From contig NVWV01000009.1 in NCBI GenBank assembly GCA_002746305.1, positions 136,455 through 200,454 of the forward strand: DNA of 64,000 bases. The letters are read 5' to 3'. Every line of letters starts with the position of its first letter. Within the stretch, counting starts at the first letter, position 1. This DNA comes from Bacteroidota bacterium (lineage in GTDB: Bacteria; Bacteroidota; Bacteroidia; NS11-12g; UBA9320). Shown in pieces: positions 46,060 to 54,311 of the stretch. The notes beneath the pieces were generated by a model. The model was not told where the DNA came from. It saw only the letters and a program-made list of their open reading frames with translations, and did no database searches. The translations under genes were made by a program, and so were the position numbers.

Positions 46060-48281
46060 TAATGTTTAACAAACTTGGCAGATGCTTTCTGTCCATTTTC
46101 GTTAATGAATTCTAATAGATATATACCGCTTGTAAGGTTGCTTACATCTACTCTAGCAGTAGAAGCAACTTTAGTTTCTGATAGGATTCTACCTTCTAAA
46201 CTTCTTACTGTAATAGTTCCAAAGCTACTGTTCTCAATATTCACAGTGATTGCATCGTTTGCAGGGTTTGGATAGAAAGAAACACCCAAAACGGCAAGAT
46301 TAACAACGTTATCAGTAGCTGTATCAGATGCATACATTGCAGCTTCTAATGTTTCGCTAAATCCAACTAAATCGTCATTGTTTCTTGGCTTAACTGCATA
46401 CTGACCAAAGCCATAATACAATACACCAATAATGGCATCCATATCCATTTCTTTTGTTGCCTCTATTTCAGGAACTTCCATTATACCATCAGTATTCGCC
46501 CATGCACTGTCAGACACTACTGATACCCATAAAGATGAGTTATTGTTTCCATTTTTTACTCCTGTTTGTACCTTGGTACTATTTGCAAAATTTGCTCCTG
46601 TATCTGCTGCTACAGTCCACTCTCCAAATGGATTCAATTGAGGATTAGAGATTTTCACTTTACCTCCTGTATTCACAAACTTCACAAGCATACCTTCATA
46701 CTTTTCGATTTCTTTGCTTGCTACTGCCGCACTATCTCCTACAGGTAATTCTATTGGAGCTATTTCAGCTTTATTTCCTGTTTTAGAAACTGAGCTTACA
46801 ACCAATTGAGTAAATCCAAATGCTTCTTCAACAATACCAGTTACTTCTACTTCTTCTGTTCTCCAAAGATCCAATAAGTCCGCACTGCCTGTTAACTTAA
46901 TTCCAGCCCACTCAGTAGCATCTTTATCTTGCATATAGGTATCTTCTAAGTCATAAGACTTTGCACTTGCTGTTATGTATCCTTTTACAGTAACTTCTTG
47001 ACCAACATATGGACTCGCATCCACAGTTACGTTCAATACTTTCTGTAAATCAACGATAGTCAAACCGGCATCTCTTACAGTATAAAATGCAGTAGCTCCA
47101 CTTGCAGAACCTGCTGTGAATGGCTCATAACTCTTATTACCGTCATTATCCTCAGCTGTGATATAGTATCTAACTACTGTACCATCTGCGAAAGCTGGAA
47201 TGTTTGCATTAAACTCATCCGTTGAACCCATCATCAAGTTCATTGTTACTGAAGTGAAATCAACCAAAGCCTGATTGATATCTGTACTGTAAAACAACTC
47301 TTGACTACTAACAGTACCGTTAAAATCAATAATTTTAGCAGAAATGTTTACCGTATTTGCACTTGCTGGAACCAAAGGACTTCTAGATACTTCAGAAATA
47401 CTTGGAGGTGTATCTCCAACTTTATAATGACTTGTATCAAATGGGTTTAACTCGTATCCTCTACCTGTTCCACCAGAACAACCGTTTTGTGAATGAAGGA
47501 TGATACCACTTAAAGACGCATACTTAGTTCCTACAATAGGAGCTACAAATGCTCCAGTTGATTGAGGACTTGATGGGTTAACCAACGTACGGGTTGCTAG
47601 TTTTTGAACTAAAAATCTATCAGAAACGTTAATAATATTACCATTATCATCTGCGGCATCAAAACTGATTCTGTTACCACTAAAAATACTAACTGCTGTT
47701 ACAGTTAAGTTTTCGAAAGTCACAAATGAACCTTCCCACGATTCACCAGTAACATAGTTATTGGTTCTTGTGTTATCATTCAATAATCCAAGATTAATCG
47801 TATCTGCTGTAGGAGCCGCCATTGTACTGAGTACTGTTACGGATGAATTATCAGAAGGGAAAATTTGAGTCTCTCCACTGAAATTACCTACTGTTCCTGT
47901 TACTTCTATTATCATACCTGCTACCAAGTTATCCAAGGTAGATACAGGCTGAGATTGTCCTCCACCGTCTGTATATACTCCATGAATCTGAATACCTGCA
48001 AAAGAACCCATATCGCCATGAGCTGCAGTATCCAAGATATGAACTCCAGGTCTATAACCTCCATTCACAGAACCAGAAGAAAGCTCAGTAAGATTTCCAT
48101 CGTGCATTACCATACCAACAGTTTTAACTAACTGTCCATCGTAAGCACTTAAATCAATACAGTTTGCTAAATCTGTTGCACTAATAAACTGTATTTGTGT
48201 AGTCGATACAGAAGTTGCTTGAGCACTTGCAAATAGGATTGAGAATAATCCAAGTGCTAACGTAAGTAATTGTTTTTTCAT
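46059..48281 (-). CDS. Secreted OB-fold protein with T9SS type A tail
   Basis: A 740-residue exported protein with signal peptide (about 1-20). OB-fold-like modules are suggested by DLSAYDGQLVKTVGMVMHDG, DNLVAGMIIEVTGTVGNFSG, VDASPYVGQEVTVKGYITAS and RTEEVEVTGIVEEAFGFTQL, a style seen in secreted nucleic-acid-binding or choice-of-anchor proteins. An Ig-like module (about 290-385) lies between them. The C-terminus is a type A sorting domain (VSFYPNPANDAITVNI, SGIYLLEFINENGQ). It sits 18 bases after the 707-residue gene and is coupled to the lipoprotein gene. Confidence 0.85.
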   Translation of the reverse strand: MKKQLLTLALGLFSILFASAQATSVSTTQIQFISATDLANCIDLSAYDGQLVKTVGMVMHDGNLTELSSGSVNGGYRPGVHILDTAAHGDMGSFAGIQIHGVYTDGGGQSQPVSTLDNLVAGMIIEVTGTVGNFSGETQIFPSDNSSVTVLSTMAAPTADTINLGLLNDNTRTNNYVTGESWEGSFVTFENLTVTAVSIFSGNRISFDAADDNGNIINVSDRFLVQKLATRTLVNPSSPQSTGAFVAPIVGTKYASLSGIILHSQNGCSGGTGRGYELNPFDTSHYKVGDTPPSISEVSRSPLVPASANTVNISAKIIDFNGTVSSQELFYSTDINQALVDFTSVTMNLMMGSTDEFNANIPAFADGTVVRYYITAEDNDGNKSYEPFTAGSASGATAFYTVRDAGLTIVDLQKVLNVTVDASPYVGQEVTVKGYITASAKSYDLEDTYMQDKDATEWAGIKLTGSADLLDLWRTEEVEVTGIVEEAFGFTQLVVSSVSKTGNKAEIAPIELPVGDSAAVASKEIEKYEGMLVKFVNTGGKVKISNPQLNPFGEWTVAADTGANFANSTKVQTGVKNGNNNSSLWVSVVSDSAWANTDGIMEVPEIEATKEMDMDAIIGVLYYGFGQYAVKPRNNDDLVGFSETLEAAMYASDTATDNVVNLAVLGVSFYPNPANDAITVNIENSSFGTITVRSLEGRILSETKVASTARVDVSNLTSGIYLLEFINENGQKASAKFVKH

Positions 48282-48299
48282 TGTTTTTTTATTAAGTTA

Positions 48300-50423
48300 T
48301 TATTTAATAATAGCAAACTTTCCTTTGTATAGTTTGCCACTGTCTAAGTCTTTTACGGTAAATATATATACTCCTCTTGCTATAATTTGTGTGTTTTCTG
48401 TAAGCAAATCCCAAGCATGCTCTCCTCCGCTAAATACATTTTGAGATGCATCTTCTGCCCCAAAAGTTTGGTTCCAGCGAATATCGCTTCCATCGTACTG
48501 AGCATTGTGTGTTATCTTATCTAAAAAATCTCCAGCGGCTGTGAATACATAAATCTCACAATTGGCTGGTAGATTGGCAAAATAGAGTTTCCTGCTTTGT
48601 TCTTGAAAACTACTGGTTCCTTCCCAGCTCGCTCCTGCATAATATGGGTTTGGATAGGCAAAAGGTGAATTGGTTTCCAAATTCTTATTTGCAGGCTTAC
48701 CTGCAAATGCTCTAAAGTTATTGGCCAAAGGGCTACTTTCTAGACTCTCTAAATTGCTTTCTTCATTTCCCCTATCAAATGCAGTAACGGAAATAGCATA
48801 TTGCCAACCATTCAAGATATTTTCTAGCGTATATTTATAAGAGTAAATGTTGGTGTCGCCATCAAAAGTAACTGGTTGAGCCAATTTTACCGCCTCGAAC
48901 CCCGTCTCAAAGTTGTATCCATTATCCGCAATATCATATTCCGCAATTTTGATTAAATCCCGTTGCAGATTTGGTACATCTGTTACATCAAAGCCCAGCT
49001 TGGTCATATATAATCTGTAACCTTCAAAATCCATTTTTTGACTGATAGGATCTACACTTGCTTCTGAATTGTTTGCCCAAAATATTTCAACCTTGTTTTC
49101 CGAAGTTACAATTTTGGTATTGGGAATTTCTGGTGGAGCAGGAAGGATGAATCGGGTAAGTTTATTATCTCCATCTACATCTTCTCCTGCATCTAAAATT
49201 CCATTGAAATTGACATCCTCCCCATTGTAAGCTGTCTGTGCCCAACCTGCATTTGCTAAAAAAGTACTTTGTTGCACTTGGTTATTATCACTATTGGGAT
49301 TTCCGTCTTCTTTTTTCTTTGCAAAGATGAATGCATAACTCACCTTAATTTTATCTCCCGGTTCGAAATCAATAAATGGACCTACGGATACTAAGTCCGA
49401 TCTGTTCCCTGCTTCATTCAGCTGCTCCTGGTAACTTTTTGTTCCACAACTGGAATTGGTTGTATTATTGGCATCCCAACATGGCCGATCGTTTAACCCT
49501 CGCGTCATTTTCTGATAACGTGTATTATCATTGGTGGGTTGAAAGTACAGGGGATCAGAAGTACTGTTAAACTGCCAAGCGTTATAATGTGCTTTAAATC
49601 TTTCTTCTGCTTTTGGATGGTGGAATCCATTTTTGTCCTCAGCTCCCAGAAACTTTTGACCTACATAAGTATCTGTAAAACCTGGATCTCCAGAATTGTC
49701 ATAGCAGTAAGTCATTTGTAGACTATCGAAGTACCCATTTCCGCCTTTGTTATAAAAGGCAGCTCCTCCACTTCCTGCTGGAGTAATGTTTATATTTCGA
49801 ACAACAGTATTTGCCCATAAACCGAAGTATGCACTATCTACTGTGTTGGCTCCTATGTTTTCTATTTCATAATCTAAAATTACAAAGAAGTCACTGAAGC
49901 TATAATTCCAATTGTATGTCTTGGCCGTAACCTCTACAAACAATGGATTGGTATGCGAACCTATTTGCGTATTCGTTCCTGGCACTTGTACATTCTTATC
50001 CGAATATACCGCAATAAAGTCTTGGTGAGACACCGCATTGGGACTATAAAATGGGCTATTTCTTAAGGAAGAGATTTCAGAAAGTGTAGCACCTACCTCT
50101 GGGTAAAATTCAAAACCTGCAGAACCTGTGCTGTATCCTTGTGGTGCATCCACTGATGCAGTACTTACTGCTACTGTACCTCCATTAATTAATCCACCGA
50201 ACCAAATCCCACTTTCAAAAACATGCTCTATTCCACTACCTGCAGGATATTCTCCTGAAGGATTTCCAGAGCCATCTCGATATCCTCTAAAGGCATTGCC
50301 ATAGGTTCCAGAGTTGGACACATTCAGTCGAACATTGGATGCGTTCGTGGTTTTCTCATTGAATGTTTGTGCAGATGCACAAAATGAGAATAAAAGAATA
50401 ACTGTTAAAGTGTTTAACTTCAT
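48300..50423 (-). CDS. Large secreted protein with T9SS type A tail and calcium-loop motif
   Basis: A 707-residue exported protein and the first gene of the receptor operon. Signal peptide 1-18 (FSFCASAQ). The N-terminal region NVRLNVSNSGTYGNAFRG, with GIEHVFESGIWFGGLINGG, is shared by a Bacteroidota/Ignavibacteria family of unknown role. DVNFNGILDAGEDVDGDN (about 400) forms Asp-rich loops like EF-hand or dockerin calcium sites. A fibronectin-like module follows and the last 90 residues have the FAYPNPYYAG start of a type A-like tail with RGVYIFTVKDLDSG. A -7 element lies 17 bases upstream. Confidence 0.82.
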   Translation of the reverse strand: MKLNTLTVILLFSFCASAQTFNEKTTNASNVRLNVSNSGTYGNAFRGYRDGSGNPSGEYPAGSGIEHVFESGIWFGGLINGGTVAVSTASVDAPQGYSTGSAGFEFYPEVGATLSEISSLRNSPFYSPNAVSHQDFIAVYSDKNVQVPGTNTQIGSHTNPLFVEVTAKTYNWNYSFSDFFVILDYEIENIGANTVDSAYFGLWANTVVRNINITPAGSGGAAFYNKGGNGYFDSLQMTYCYDNSGDPGFTDTYVGQKFLGAEDKNGFHHPKAEERFKAHYNAWQFNSTSDPLYFQPTNDNTRYQKMTRGLNDRPCWDANNTTNSSCGTKSYQEQLNEAGNRSDLVSVGPFIDFEPGDKIKVSYAFIFAKKKEDGNPNSDNNQVQQSTFLANAGWAQTAYNGEDVNFNGILDAGEDVDGDNKLTRFILPAPPEIPNTKIVTSENKVEIFWANNSEASVDPISQKMDFEGYRLYMTKLGFDVTDVPNLQRDLIKIAEYDIADNGYNFETGFEAVKLAQPVTFDGDTNIYSYKYTLENILNGWQYAISVTAFDRGNEESNLESLESSPLANNFRAFAGKPANKNLETNSPFAYPNPYYAGASWEGTSSFQEQSRKLYFANLPANCEIYVFTAAGDFLDKITHNAQYDGSDIRWNQTFGAEDASQNVFSGGEHAWDLLTENTQIIARGVYIFTVKDLDSGKLYKGKFAIIK

Positions 50424-50439
50424 CTAATAATAAGAACGG

Positions 50440-50447
50440 CAAATATA
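50440..50447 (-). promoter_or_regulatory. -7 promoter element TATATTTG for the receptor operon
   Basis: On the minus strand TATATTTG fits TAnnTTTG and ends 16 bases before the ATG at 50423. It probably drives the whole four-gene unit down to 41805. Confidence 0.5.
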
Positions 50448-50479
50448 AGGTCTATACACACCTGTAATGTTATGAAAAC

Positions 50480-51160
50480 CTAAAATTTAGGCTTTGGTTT
50501 TGTCACAAAAACTGACTTGATATAATTGGGTTCGTAATAGACCATATCTGCAAAGTCTTTATCTTCCCATTTCAGCAGTGCTTCAGCGAGCAAATGTTTG
50601 GCATAAACTCCTGAATTTGAGAATTTTACAATGTTTTTAACTCCAAACCCTTCCACCCATTTCTGAACACCTGAACCTGCTACTCCTGTTTTGCCAATAA
50701 CGTAATCCACAGCCAGTTGTGAATCTATTGTGATAAACTGCTCCTCAATTATGGCATCTAAATTGGAATCAAAAACTCCTAGATAGGCATCCATTCTGCG
50801 AGCATCTATTAGGGTAATTATTCGTTCAAGATTTGGTTCTTTGGCCATTGCTCCTGCTGCCAATGCCTTTAATGTGGAACATGTTATCAATGGTAAATCT
50901 GCTCCAAAACACAAACCTTTGGCCAAGCTACAACCAATTCGCAGACCAGTATATGAACCCGGACCTCCTCCCAATACGATAGCATCTAAATCTTTTACCT
51001 CCTGACCACTTTGTTCCAATACATCGTTCACAAACGAAGCCAAGTAGGTGGAATGTGAATTGATTTCTTGAATTGATTTTTCTGCTACTATGCTATTGCC
51101 TTTGGAAATAGCGGCGGAACATACGTCACCTGAAGATTCTATGAGTAATAAGGATGGCAC
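50480..51160 (-). CDS. tsaB: tRNA threonylcarbamoyladenosine biosynthesis protein TsaB
   Basis: A 226-residue TsaB, the partner of TsaD in forming t6A37 of tRNAs. ASKHA-fold landmarks are LLIESSGDVCSAAIS at the start and GGGPGSYTGLRIGCSLAKGL at about 64-83. Length is usual for the family. It lies 4 bases after the preceding minus-strand gene, probably in one operon. Confidence 0.94.
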   Translation of the reverse strand: MPSLLLIESSGDVCSAAISKGNSIVAEKSIQEINSHSTYLASFVNDVLEQSGQEVKDLDAIVLGGGPGSYTGLRIGCSLAKGLCFGADLPLITCSTLKALAAGAMAKEPNLERIITLIDARRMDAYLGVFDSNLDAIIEEQFITIDSQLAVDYVIGKTGVAGSGVQKWVEGFGVKNIVKFSNSGVYAKHLLAEALLKWEDKDFADMVYYEPNYIKSVFVTKPKPKF

Positions 51161-51164
51161 TTTT

Positions 51165-51653
51165 TTAACTGGCTTGTGATCTCACTTTACGGTATGCCCA
51201 AGAATCTTTGAATGGCACTTGCCATCTTGCTCTTAAGTCAGACAGTTTGCTGATGGTATTGTCTAAAAACACCATGTCATCATGAATTAATCCAGAATGA
51301 TATGCTTGATTGAGTTCCGTCATTCGAACAATGCGTACATGATTGTCATGTAAAAAGGTGAGGTTCATCCTGTTGAATAAGTCCAATTGAAGTTCTGCAT
51401 CAATCTGCTGGAAGATGGCAGTAGCTTTATCAATACTGCATCCGCTGGCAGATTCTACTTCTTCATCCACACTTAAAACAAACAATTGATTGTGAAAAAT
51501 ATCAAAATCGGCAGTTAACCGATTGCCATGAGCATCCCATGAAGCACAAAACTCTGAGAGTTTGCTTTTTATAGAAGAACTCTCTAACTCTGTAACCGGT
51601 CTATTGGCTACATAAATCCAAATACGTCCATTTCCTGTAAGTGATGGGAACAT
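51165..51653 (-). CDS. Conserved Bacteroidota protein (often mislabelled ABC transporter ATPase)
   Basis: A 162-residue soluble protein. The frame extends to ATG 51701, but the family begins MFPSLTGNGRIWIYVANRP, so ATG 51653 is preferred. Other landmarks are FCASWDAHGNRLTADFDIF, SGCSIDKATAIFQQID and VPFKDSWAYRKV. The family carries an 'ABC transporter ATPase' label in databases, but no Walker motifs exist here. It is usually located near tsaB-like housekeeping genes. Function unknown. Confidence 0.8.
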   Translation of the reverse strand: MFPSLTGNGRIWIYVANRPVTELESSSIKSKLSEFCASWDAHGNRLTADFDIFHNQLFVLSVDEEVESASGCSIDKATAIFQQIDAELQLDLFNRMNLTFLHDNHVRIVRMTELNQAYHSGLIHDDMVFLDNTISKLSDLRARWQVPFKDSWAYRKVRSQAS

Positions 51654-51715
51654 ATTGCAAAGATACGAGTGAAATTCGAGATTGTCAGTTGCACGAAACA
51701 AATCATATTTAACTC

Positions 51716-51752
51716 CCTCAATGTCTCCCGACGTTAGAAGGGGACGTTGAGG
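51716..51752 (-). repeat. REP-like hairpin A, downstream end of the RAYT element
   Basis: On the plus strand, CCTCAATGTCTCCC and GGGGACGTTGAGG form an imperfect stem (one mismatch and one bulge). It shares ACGTTGAGG and CTCAA with REP copies B, C and D. It lies 2 bases after the RAYT stop codon. Confidence 0.75.
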
Positions 51753-51754
51753 CT

Positions 51755-52318
51755 CTAGTACATCCTACGATAATCAGTAAGCAAAACATCTGATTTTTCT
51801 ATTTCATAGAAACCTGCTGAAGAATACCGGTAAGTAGCATAATCATCCGCCAAATTCCACTTTCCTTGACAAGGGTTACGATGCATATATTCTAGCTTCG
51901 TAATCAACATATTTACAGAATAAATTTCTTTAATGTCTGATGAGGTTTTAAAAACACGATGCTTTTTACCATTCTGTTTTGCCTTATTAGAAGTGCTATG
52001 AAATAGCTCCTGAAGTACCGTTTCTTTTTTCAGCTTCTCTAATCCTTTTACTATATCATAAGCTATAAACCTTTTCCCATTAGCCAGAATCTGATTTATC
52101 GTTTTAGTACATTCATCTGGTATGTGAAAAATACCGTGAAAATGATTAGGCATAATGACATATCCTAAGGTACTTACATTGATAGATTTAAGGTATTCAA
52201 ACCACCTTCTAAATGCTTCATGAGCGGATGCTTGCTCTATGAGGTGCATCCATCTGTAACAGGTGAAAGTCACAAAGTAAGATGTATTTGTCTCAAACTG
52301 AGCGGTATGGGTAGGCAC
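51755..52318 (-). CDS. REP-associated tyrosine transposase (RAYT, Y1_Tnp)
   Basis: A 187-residue HUH-type transposase. The HUH site is MPNHFHG (His59, His61) and the catalytic tyrosine is Tyr144 in KLEYMHRNPC. The opening TNTSYFVTFTCYRW is standard for the Y1 family. These enzymes nick single-stranded DNA at REP hairpins and are thought to spread them. The frame is intact, so the gene may be active. It lies on the minus strand, immediately next to REP hairpins on both sides, and its start overlaps an unlikely N-terminal extension of the + strand neighbour. Confidence 0.92.
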   Translation of the reverse strand: MPTHTAQFETNTSYFVTFTCYRWMHLIEQASAHEAFRRWFEYLKSINVSTLGYVIMPNHFHGIFHIPDECTKTINQILANGKRFIAYDIVKGLEKLKKETVLQELFHSTSNKAKQNGKKHRVFKTSSDIKEIYSVNMLITKLEYMHRNPCQGKWNLADDYATYRYSSAGFYEIEKSDVLLTDYRRMY

Positions 52319-52340
52319 TTGTCAAATGTAATATATTTGT

Positions 52341-52370
52341 CCTCAACGTCCTCTGTGAGAGACGTTGAGG
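52341..52370 (+). repeat. REP-like hairpin B, upstream end of the RAYT element
   Basis: CCTCAACGTC and GACGTTGAGG form a perfect 10-bp inverted repeat with inner CTCT/AGAG pairing. The surrounding 45 bases (52334-52378) are identical to copy C (53171-53215) except for one base. Confidence 0.88.
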
Positions 52371-52390
52371 AAGATGAAGTGACTCAAACT

Positions 52391-53164
52391 ATGAAGACAA
52401 AGCACATTTATACCATGAAATCAACTGACAGAGTAAAACTATCTTGTAGGAATACTCTTGAACATTATTTCATCCTAGCTCCATTTTTGATTGTAGGTTC
52501 TTTAACACTACTAACCTATTTTAAACCTTGGATGAACGGCAGGATGACAATAACTAGATGCCTTGAACAACCATATTATTTTGAAATGTTTCTAATCATT
52601 TGCACAATTTTAGTTACACTTTTTCAATATAAAAGACTACAGTTTACCGTTATTCATGGGGATTATTCACTCACAGAGTTTAATGATGCAATCCATAGGA
52701 CTTCAGGTCAATTGGACTGGTCTTTAGAAAGAAAATATGATGGATGGGCACATGCAATGGGAAAAGATTCTTTTATAAACCTTATTCTAAGAGACGGACA
52801 CGTGTATATCAACAGTAATATCAGATTTGTTGGACGTCCTAATTATTTCAATCTTGGAGAACACGCCAAAAATATTACGATTTTTGCTAAGCATCTTAAC
52901 GATGTAAAAAAAGGACTTCCTGAGCCAATTGCGACTATAACTAGCGTAAATGTGTGGTCCCTAAAACGTACAATAATCAGGGTAATTGTATACTCTATTT
53001 TCTTGGGGCTCCTTTACATACAGAGCATTGCACCATCTGAGCTAAAAAGTCTTATTTGGATTCCAATTGCCTTGTTTGGCATTTACATCACATTGGACAT
53101 TGTTAACCTATTCAGAAATACAACCCAGCAGGACTCTGAAACTAAAGACCTTACAAAAAACTAA
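52391..53164 (+). CDS. Membrane protein of unknown function between REPs
   Basis: A 257-residue membrane protein if read from ATG 52391; ATG 52415 is an alternative. The longer extension to 52220 crosses REP hairpin B and the transposase start and is not credible. Four hydrophobic helices are visible: YFILAPFLIVGSLTLLTY, YYFEMFLIICTILVTLF, IIRVIVYSIFLGLLYI and LIWIPIALFGIYITLDIV, with a soluble loop of about 110 residues between the second and third. I do not recognise the family. REP B precedes it and REPs C and D follow. Confidence 0.65.
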   Translation: MKTKHIYTMKSTDRVKLSCRNTLEHYFILAPFLIVGSLTLLTYFKPWMNGRMTITRCLEQPYYFEMFLIICTILVTLFQYKRLQFTVIHGDYSLTEFNDAIHRTSGQLDWSLERKYDGWAHAMGKDSFINLILRDGHVYINSNIRFVGRPNYFNLGEHAKNITIFAKHLNDVKKGLPEPIATITSVNVWSLKRTIIRVIVYSIFLGLLYIQSIAPSELKSLIWIPIALFGIYITLDIVNLFRNTTQQDSETKDLTKN

Positions 53165-53177
53165 GACCATTATTTGT

Positions 53178-53207
53178 CTTCAACGTCCTCTGTGAGAGAC
53201 GTTGAGG
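53178..53207 (+). repeat. REP-like hairpin C
   Basis: TTCAACGTC and GACGTTGAGG form an inverted repeat matching copy B in 44 of 45 bases over 53171-53215. It forms a closely spaced direct doublet with copy D, about 15 bases apart. Confidence 0.86.
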
Positions 53208-53221
53208 AAGATGAATTTGGT

Positions 53222-53249
53222 TTCAACGTCCTCTTCGAGAGACGTTGAA
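53222..53249 (+). repeat. REP-like hairpin D
   Basis: TTCAACGTC and GACGTTGAA form a perfect 9-bp inverted repeat around CTCTTCGAGA. The arms are shared with B and C, the loop differs (TCTTCG versus CTGTG). It completes a REP doublet, the arrangement known from BIME/REPIN repeats. Confidence 0.82.
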
Positions 53250-53329
53250 GAAGAGCAATATAACAATAAGAAACAACCACACCCTTCATCTCAAAAAACC
53301 ATACTTTCATCCAAGTAGGTCCTATTGAT

Positions 53330-53359
53330 TTGTAAAATTGAAATTCAAAACTAACTTTG
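53330..53359 (+). promoter_or_regulatory. Promoter with -33 TTG and -7 TAACTTTG
   Basis: TTG (53330-53332) and TAACTTTG (53352-53359) are 19 bases apart, the textbook spacing of a Bacteroidota housekeeping promoter. The -7 box overlaps the first arm of the operator motif at 53354, so a bound regulator would block it. Confidence 0.75.
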
Positions 53360-53380
53360 CAATACAAAGTACTTTATAAA
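53354..53380 (+). promoter_or_regulatory. Operator-like motif, site 1
   Basis: ACTTTG-CAATA-CAAAGT followed directly by ACTTTATAAA; CAAAGTACTTT also reads as the palindrome AAAGTACTTT. The site therefore carries three half-sites. It overlaps the -7 box and ends at the ATG of the 53380 gene. It shares 22 of 27 bases with site 2 at 54312, which makes it a likely target of the winged-helix regulator at 54004. Confidence 0.7.
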
Positions 53381-53985
53381 TGAGTAACGAAAAACACATT
53401 CAAGACCTCAAAGAGATTCGCTCGATGATGGAGCATAGTACACGATTCCTGTCTCTAAGCGGAATGAGTGGAGTAATGGCTGGTGTATATGCACTTGTTG
53501 GTGCTTACCTCGCTAACAATTATGCAAACGGAGATCACTTCAAGGAATATCCAAATCACCAACTCCCATTTTTACTTATAGGTCTTGGTGTAATGGCCGC
53601 AGCCCTTATAACTGGTGTTATTCTTACCTATTTCAAAGCTCGCAAAAGCAATCAAACTCTCTTGGATAAAACTGCGTTGCGAATGGTTGCACATATTGGT
53701 TTTCCAATGCTGGTGGGAGCCTTTTTTTGGTTGGCTTTGGTTTACACACCGTCTGTTAATTTGACTGCTGGCGTCTTTCTGATTTTCTACGGACTGGGCC
53801 TTATCAATGGAAGTAAATACACCGTAAACGATATTCGATTTCTAGGTTTCTTTGATGTAATCTTGGGTATAATTGCACTCTTTTTTCCAGAGCACGGACT
53901 CTACCTATGGGCAGCAGGATTTGGATTGGGACACATTGTATATGGAACCTACGTGTGGGCTAAGTATGAAAGGAATAATGGTTAA
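53380..53985 (+). CDS. Multipass membrane protein preceding a winged-helix regulator
   Basis: A 201-residue membrane protein with about six hydrophobic helices, among them GMSGVMAGVYALVGAYLA, LPFLLIGLGVMAAALITGVIL, HIGFPMLVGAFFWLALVY and FFDVILGIIALFF. The N-terminal MSNEKHIQDLKEIRSMMEHSTRFLSLSG and the late GSKYTVNDIRFLGFFD recur in Bacteroidota proteins encoded just before winged-helix regulators. Function unknown. It has its own promoter and operator and is followed 18 bases later by the regulator gene. Confidence 0.75.
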   Translation: MSNEKHIQDLKEIRSMMEHSTRFLSLSGMSGVMAGVYALVGAYLANNYANGDHFKEYPNHQLPFLLIGLGVMAAALITGVILTYFKARKSNQTLLDKTALRMVAHIGFPMLVGAFFWLALVYTPSVNLTAGVFLIFYGLGLINGSKYTVNDIRFLGFFDVILGIIALFFPEHGLYLWAAGFGLGHIVYGTYVWAKYERNNG

Positions 53986-54003
53986 ATAATAATTACAACA
54001 TAA

Positions 54004-54291
54004 GTGATTGAAAATTTAAACAAAGCGTTTGAAAATCGCATCAGGCTTGGCATGATGAGTCTCCTTATGGTGCATGATGAGGTAGATTTCAATACCGCTA
54101 AAGGATTGCTGAAAGTGACAGATGGCAATTTGGCAAGTCATACCAACTCACTGGAAAAACTAGAATATATAGAAGTGATAAAAGAATTTGTAGGTAAGAA
54201 ACCCCGAACCAGTTACAAGGCTACTAAGGCCGGCAAGTCTGCATTCAGAAATCATTTAGACGCACTCGAAAAATTACTTAAAGGAACATGA
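54004..54291 (+). CDS. Winged-helix transcriptional regulator
   Basis: A 95-residue DNA-binding protein with a single winged-helix domain, similar to the short winged-helix/MarR-like family. The recognition helix region is LLKVTDGNLASHTNSLEKL (36-54) and the wing is FVGKKPRTSYKATKAG (62-77). The start is GTG at 54004. It is short, with no ligand domain. Operator-like motifs lie upstream of the gene before it and of the gene after it, consistent with control of both units. Confidence 0.9.
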   Translation: MIENLNKAFENRIRLGMMSLLMVHDEVDFNTAKGLLKVTDGNLASHTNSLEKLEYIEVIKEFVGKKPRTSYKATKAGKSAFRNHLDALEKLLKGT

Positions 54292-54311
54292 AACTATTTT
54301 TTTATCTATTC

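Larger units (their letters stand above)
51716..52370 (-). mobile_element. RAYT element: transposase gene bounded by REP hairpins
   Basis: The transposase frame is bounded by REP hairpin A (51716-51752) and B (52341-52370), with 2 and 22 bases between hairpin and gene. This is the arrangement expected for an autonomous REP-associated tyrosine-transposase unit, analogous to the end hairpins of IS200/IS605 elements. Whether both ends are still cleavable is unknown, since A is degenerate. Confidence 0.7.

Noticed and set aside
41805..50423. Polysaccharide utilisation locus
   Set aside because: There is a SusC-like receptor but no SusD, carbohydrate-active enzymes or associated regulators.
51165..51653. 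ABC transporter ATPase
   Set aside because: No Walker A, signature or Walker B motif is present; the database label for this family is misleading.
52220..52390. Long N-terminal extension of the membrane protein at 52391
   Set aside because: It crosses REP hairpin B and the oppositely oriented transposase start, and its residues look like an accidental read-through of repeat DNA.
51716..53249. CRISPR array
   Set aside because: The repeats are palindromic REPs, irregularly spaced and beside a RAYT transposase; there are no spacers or cas genes.
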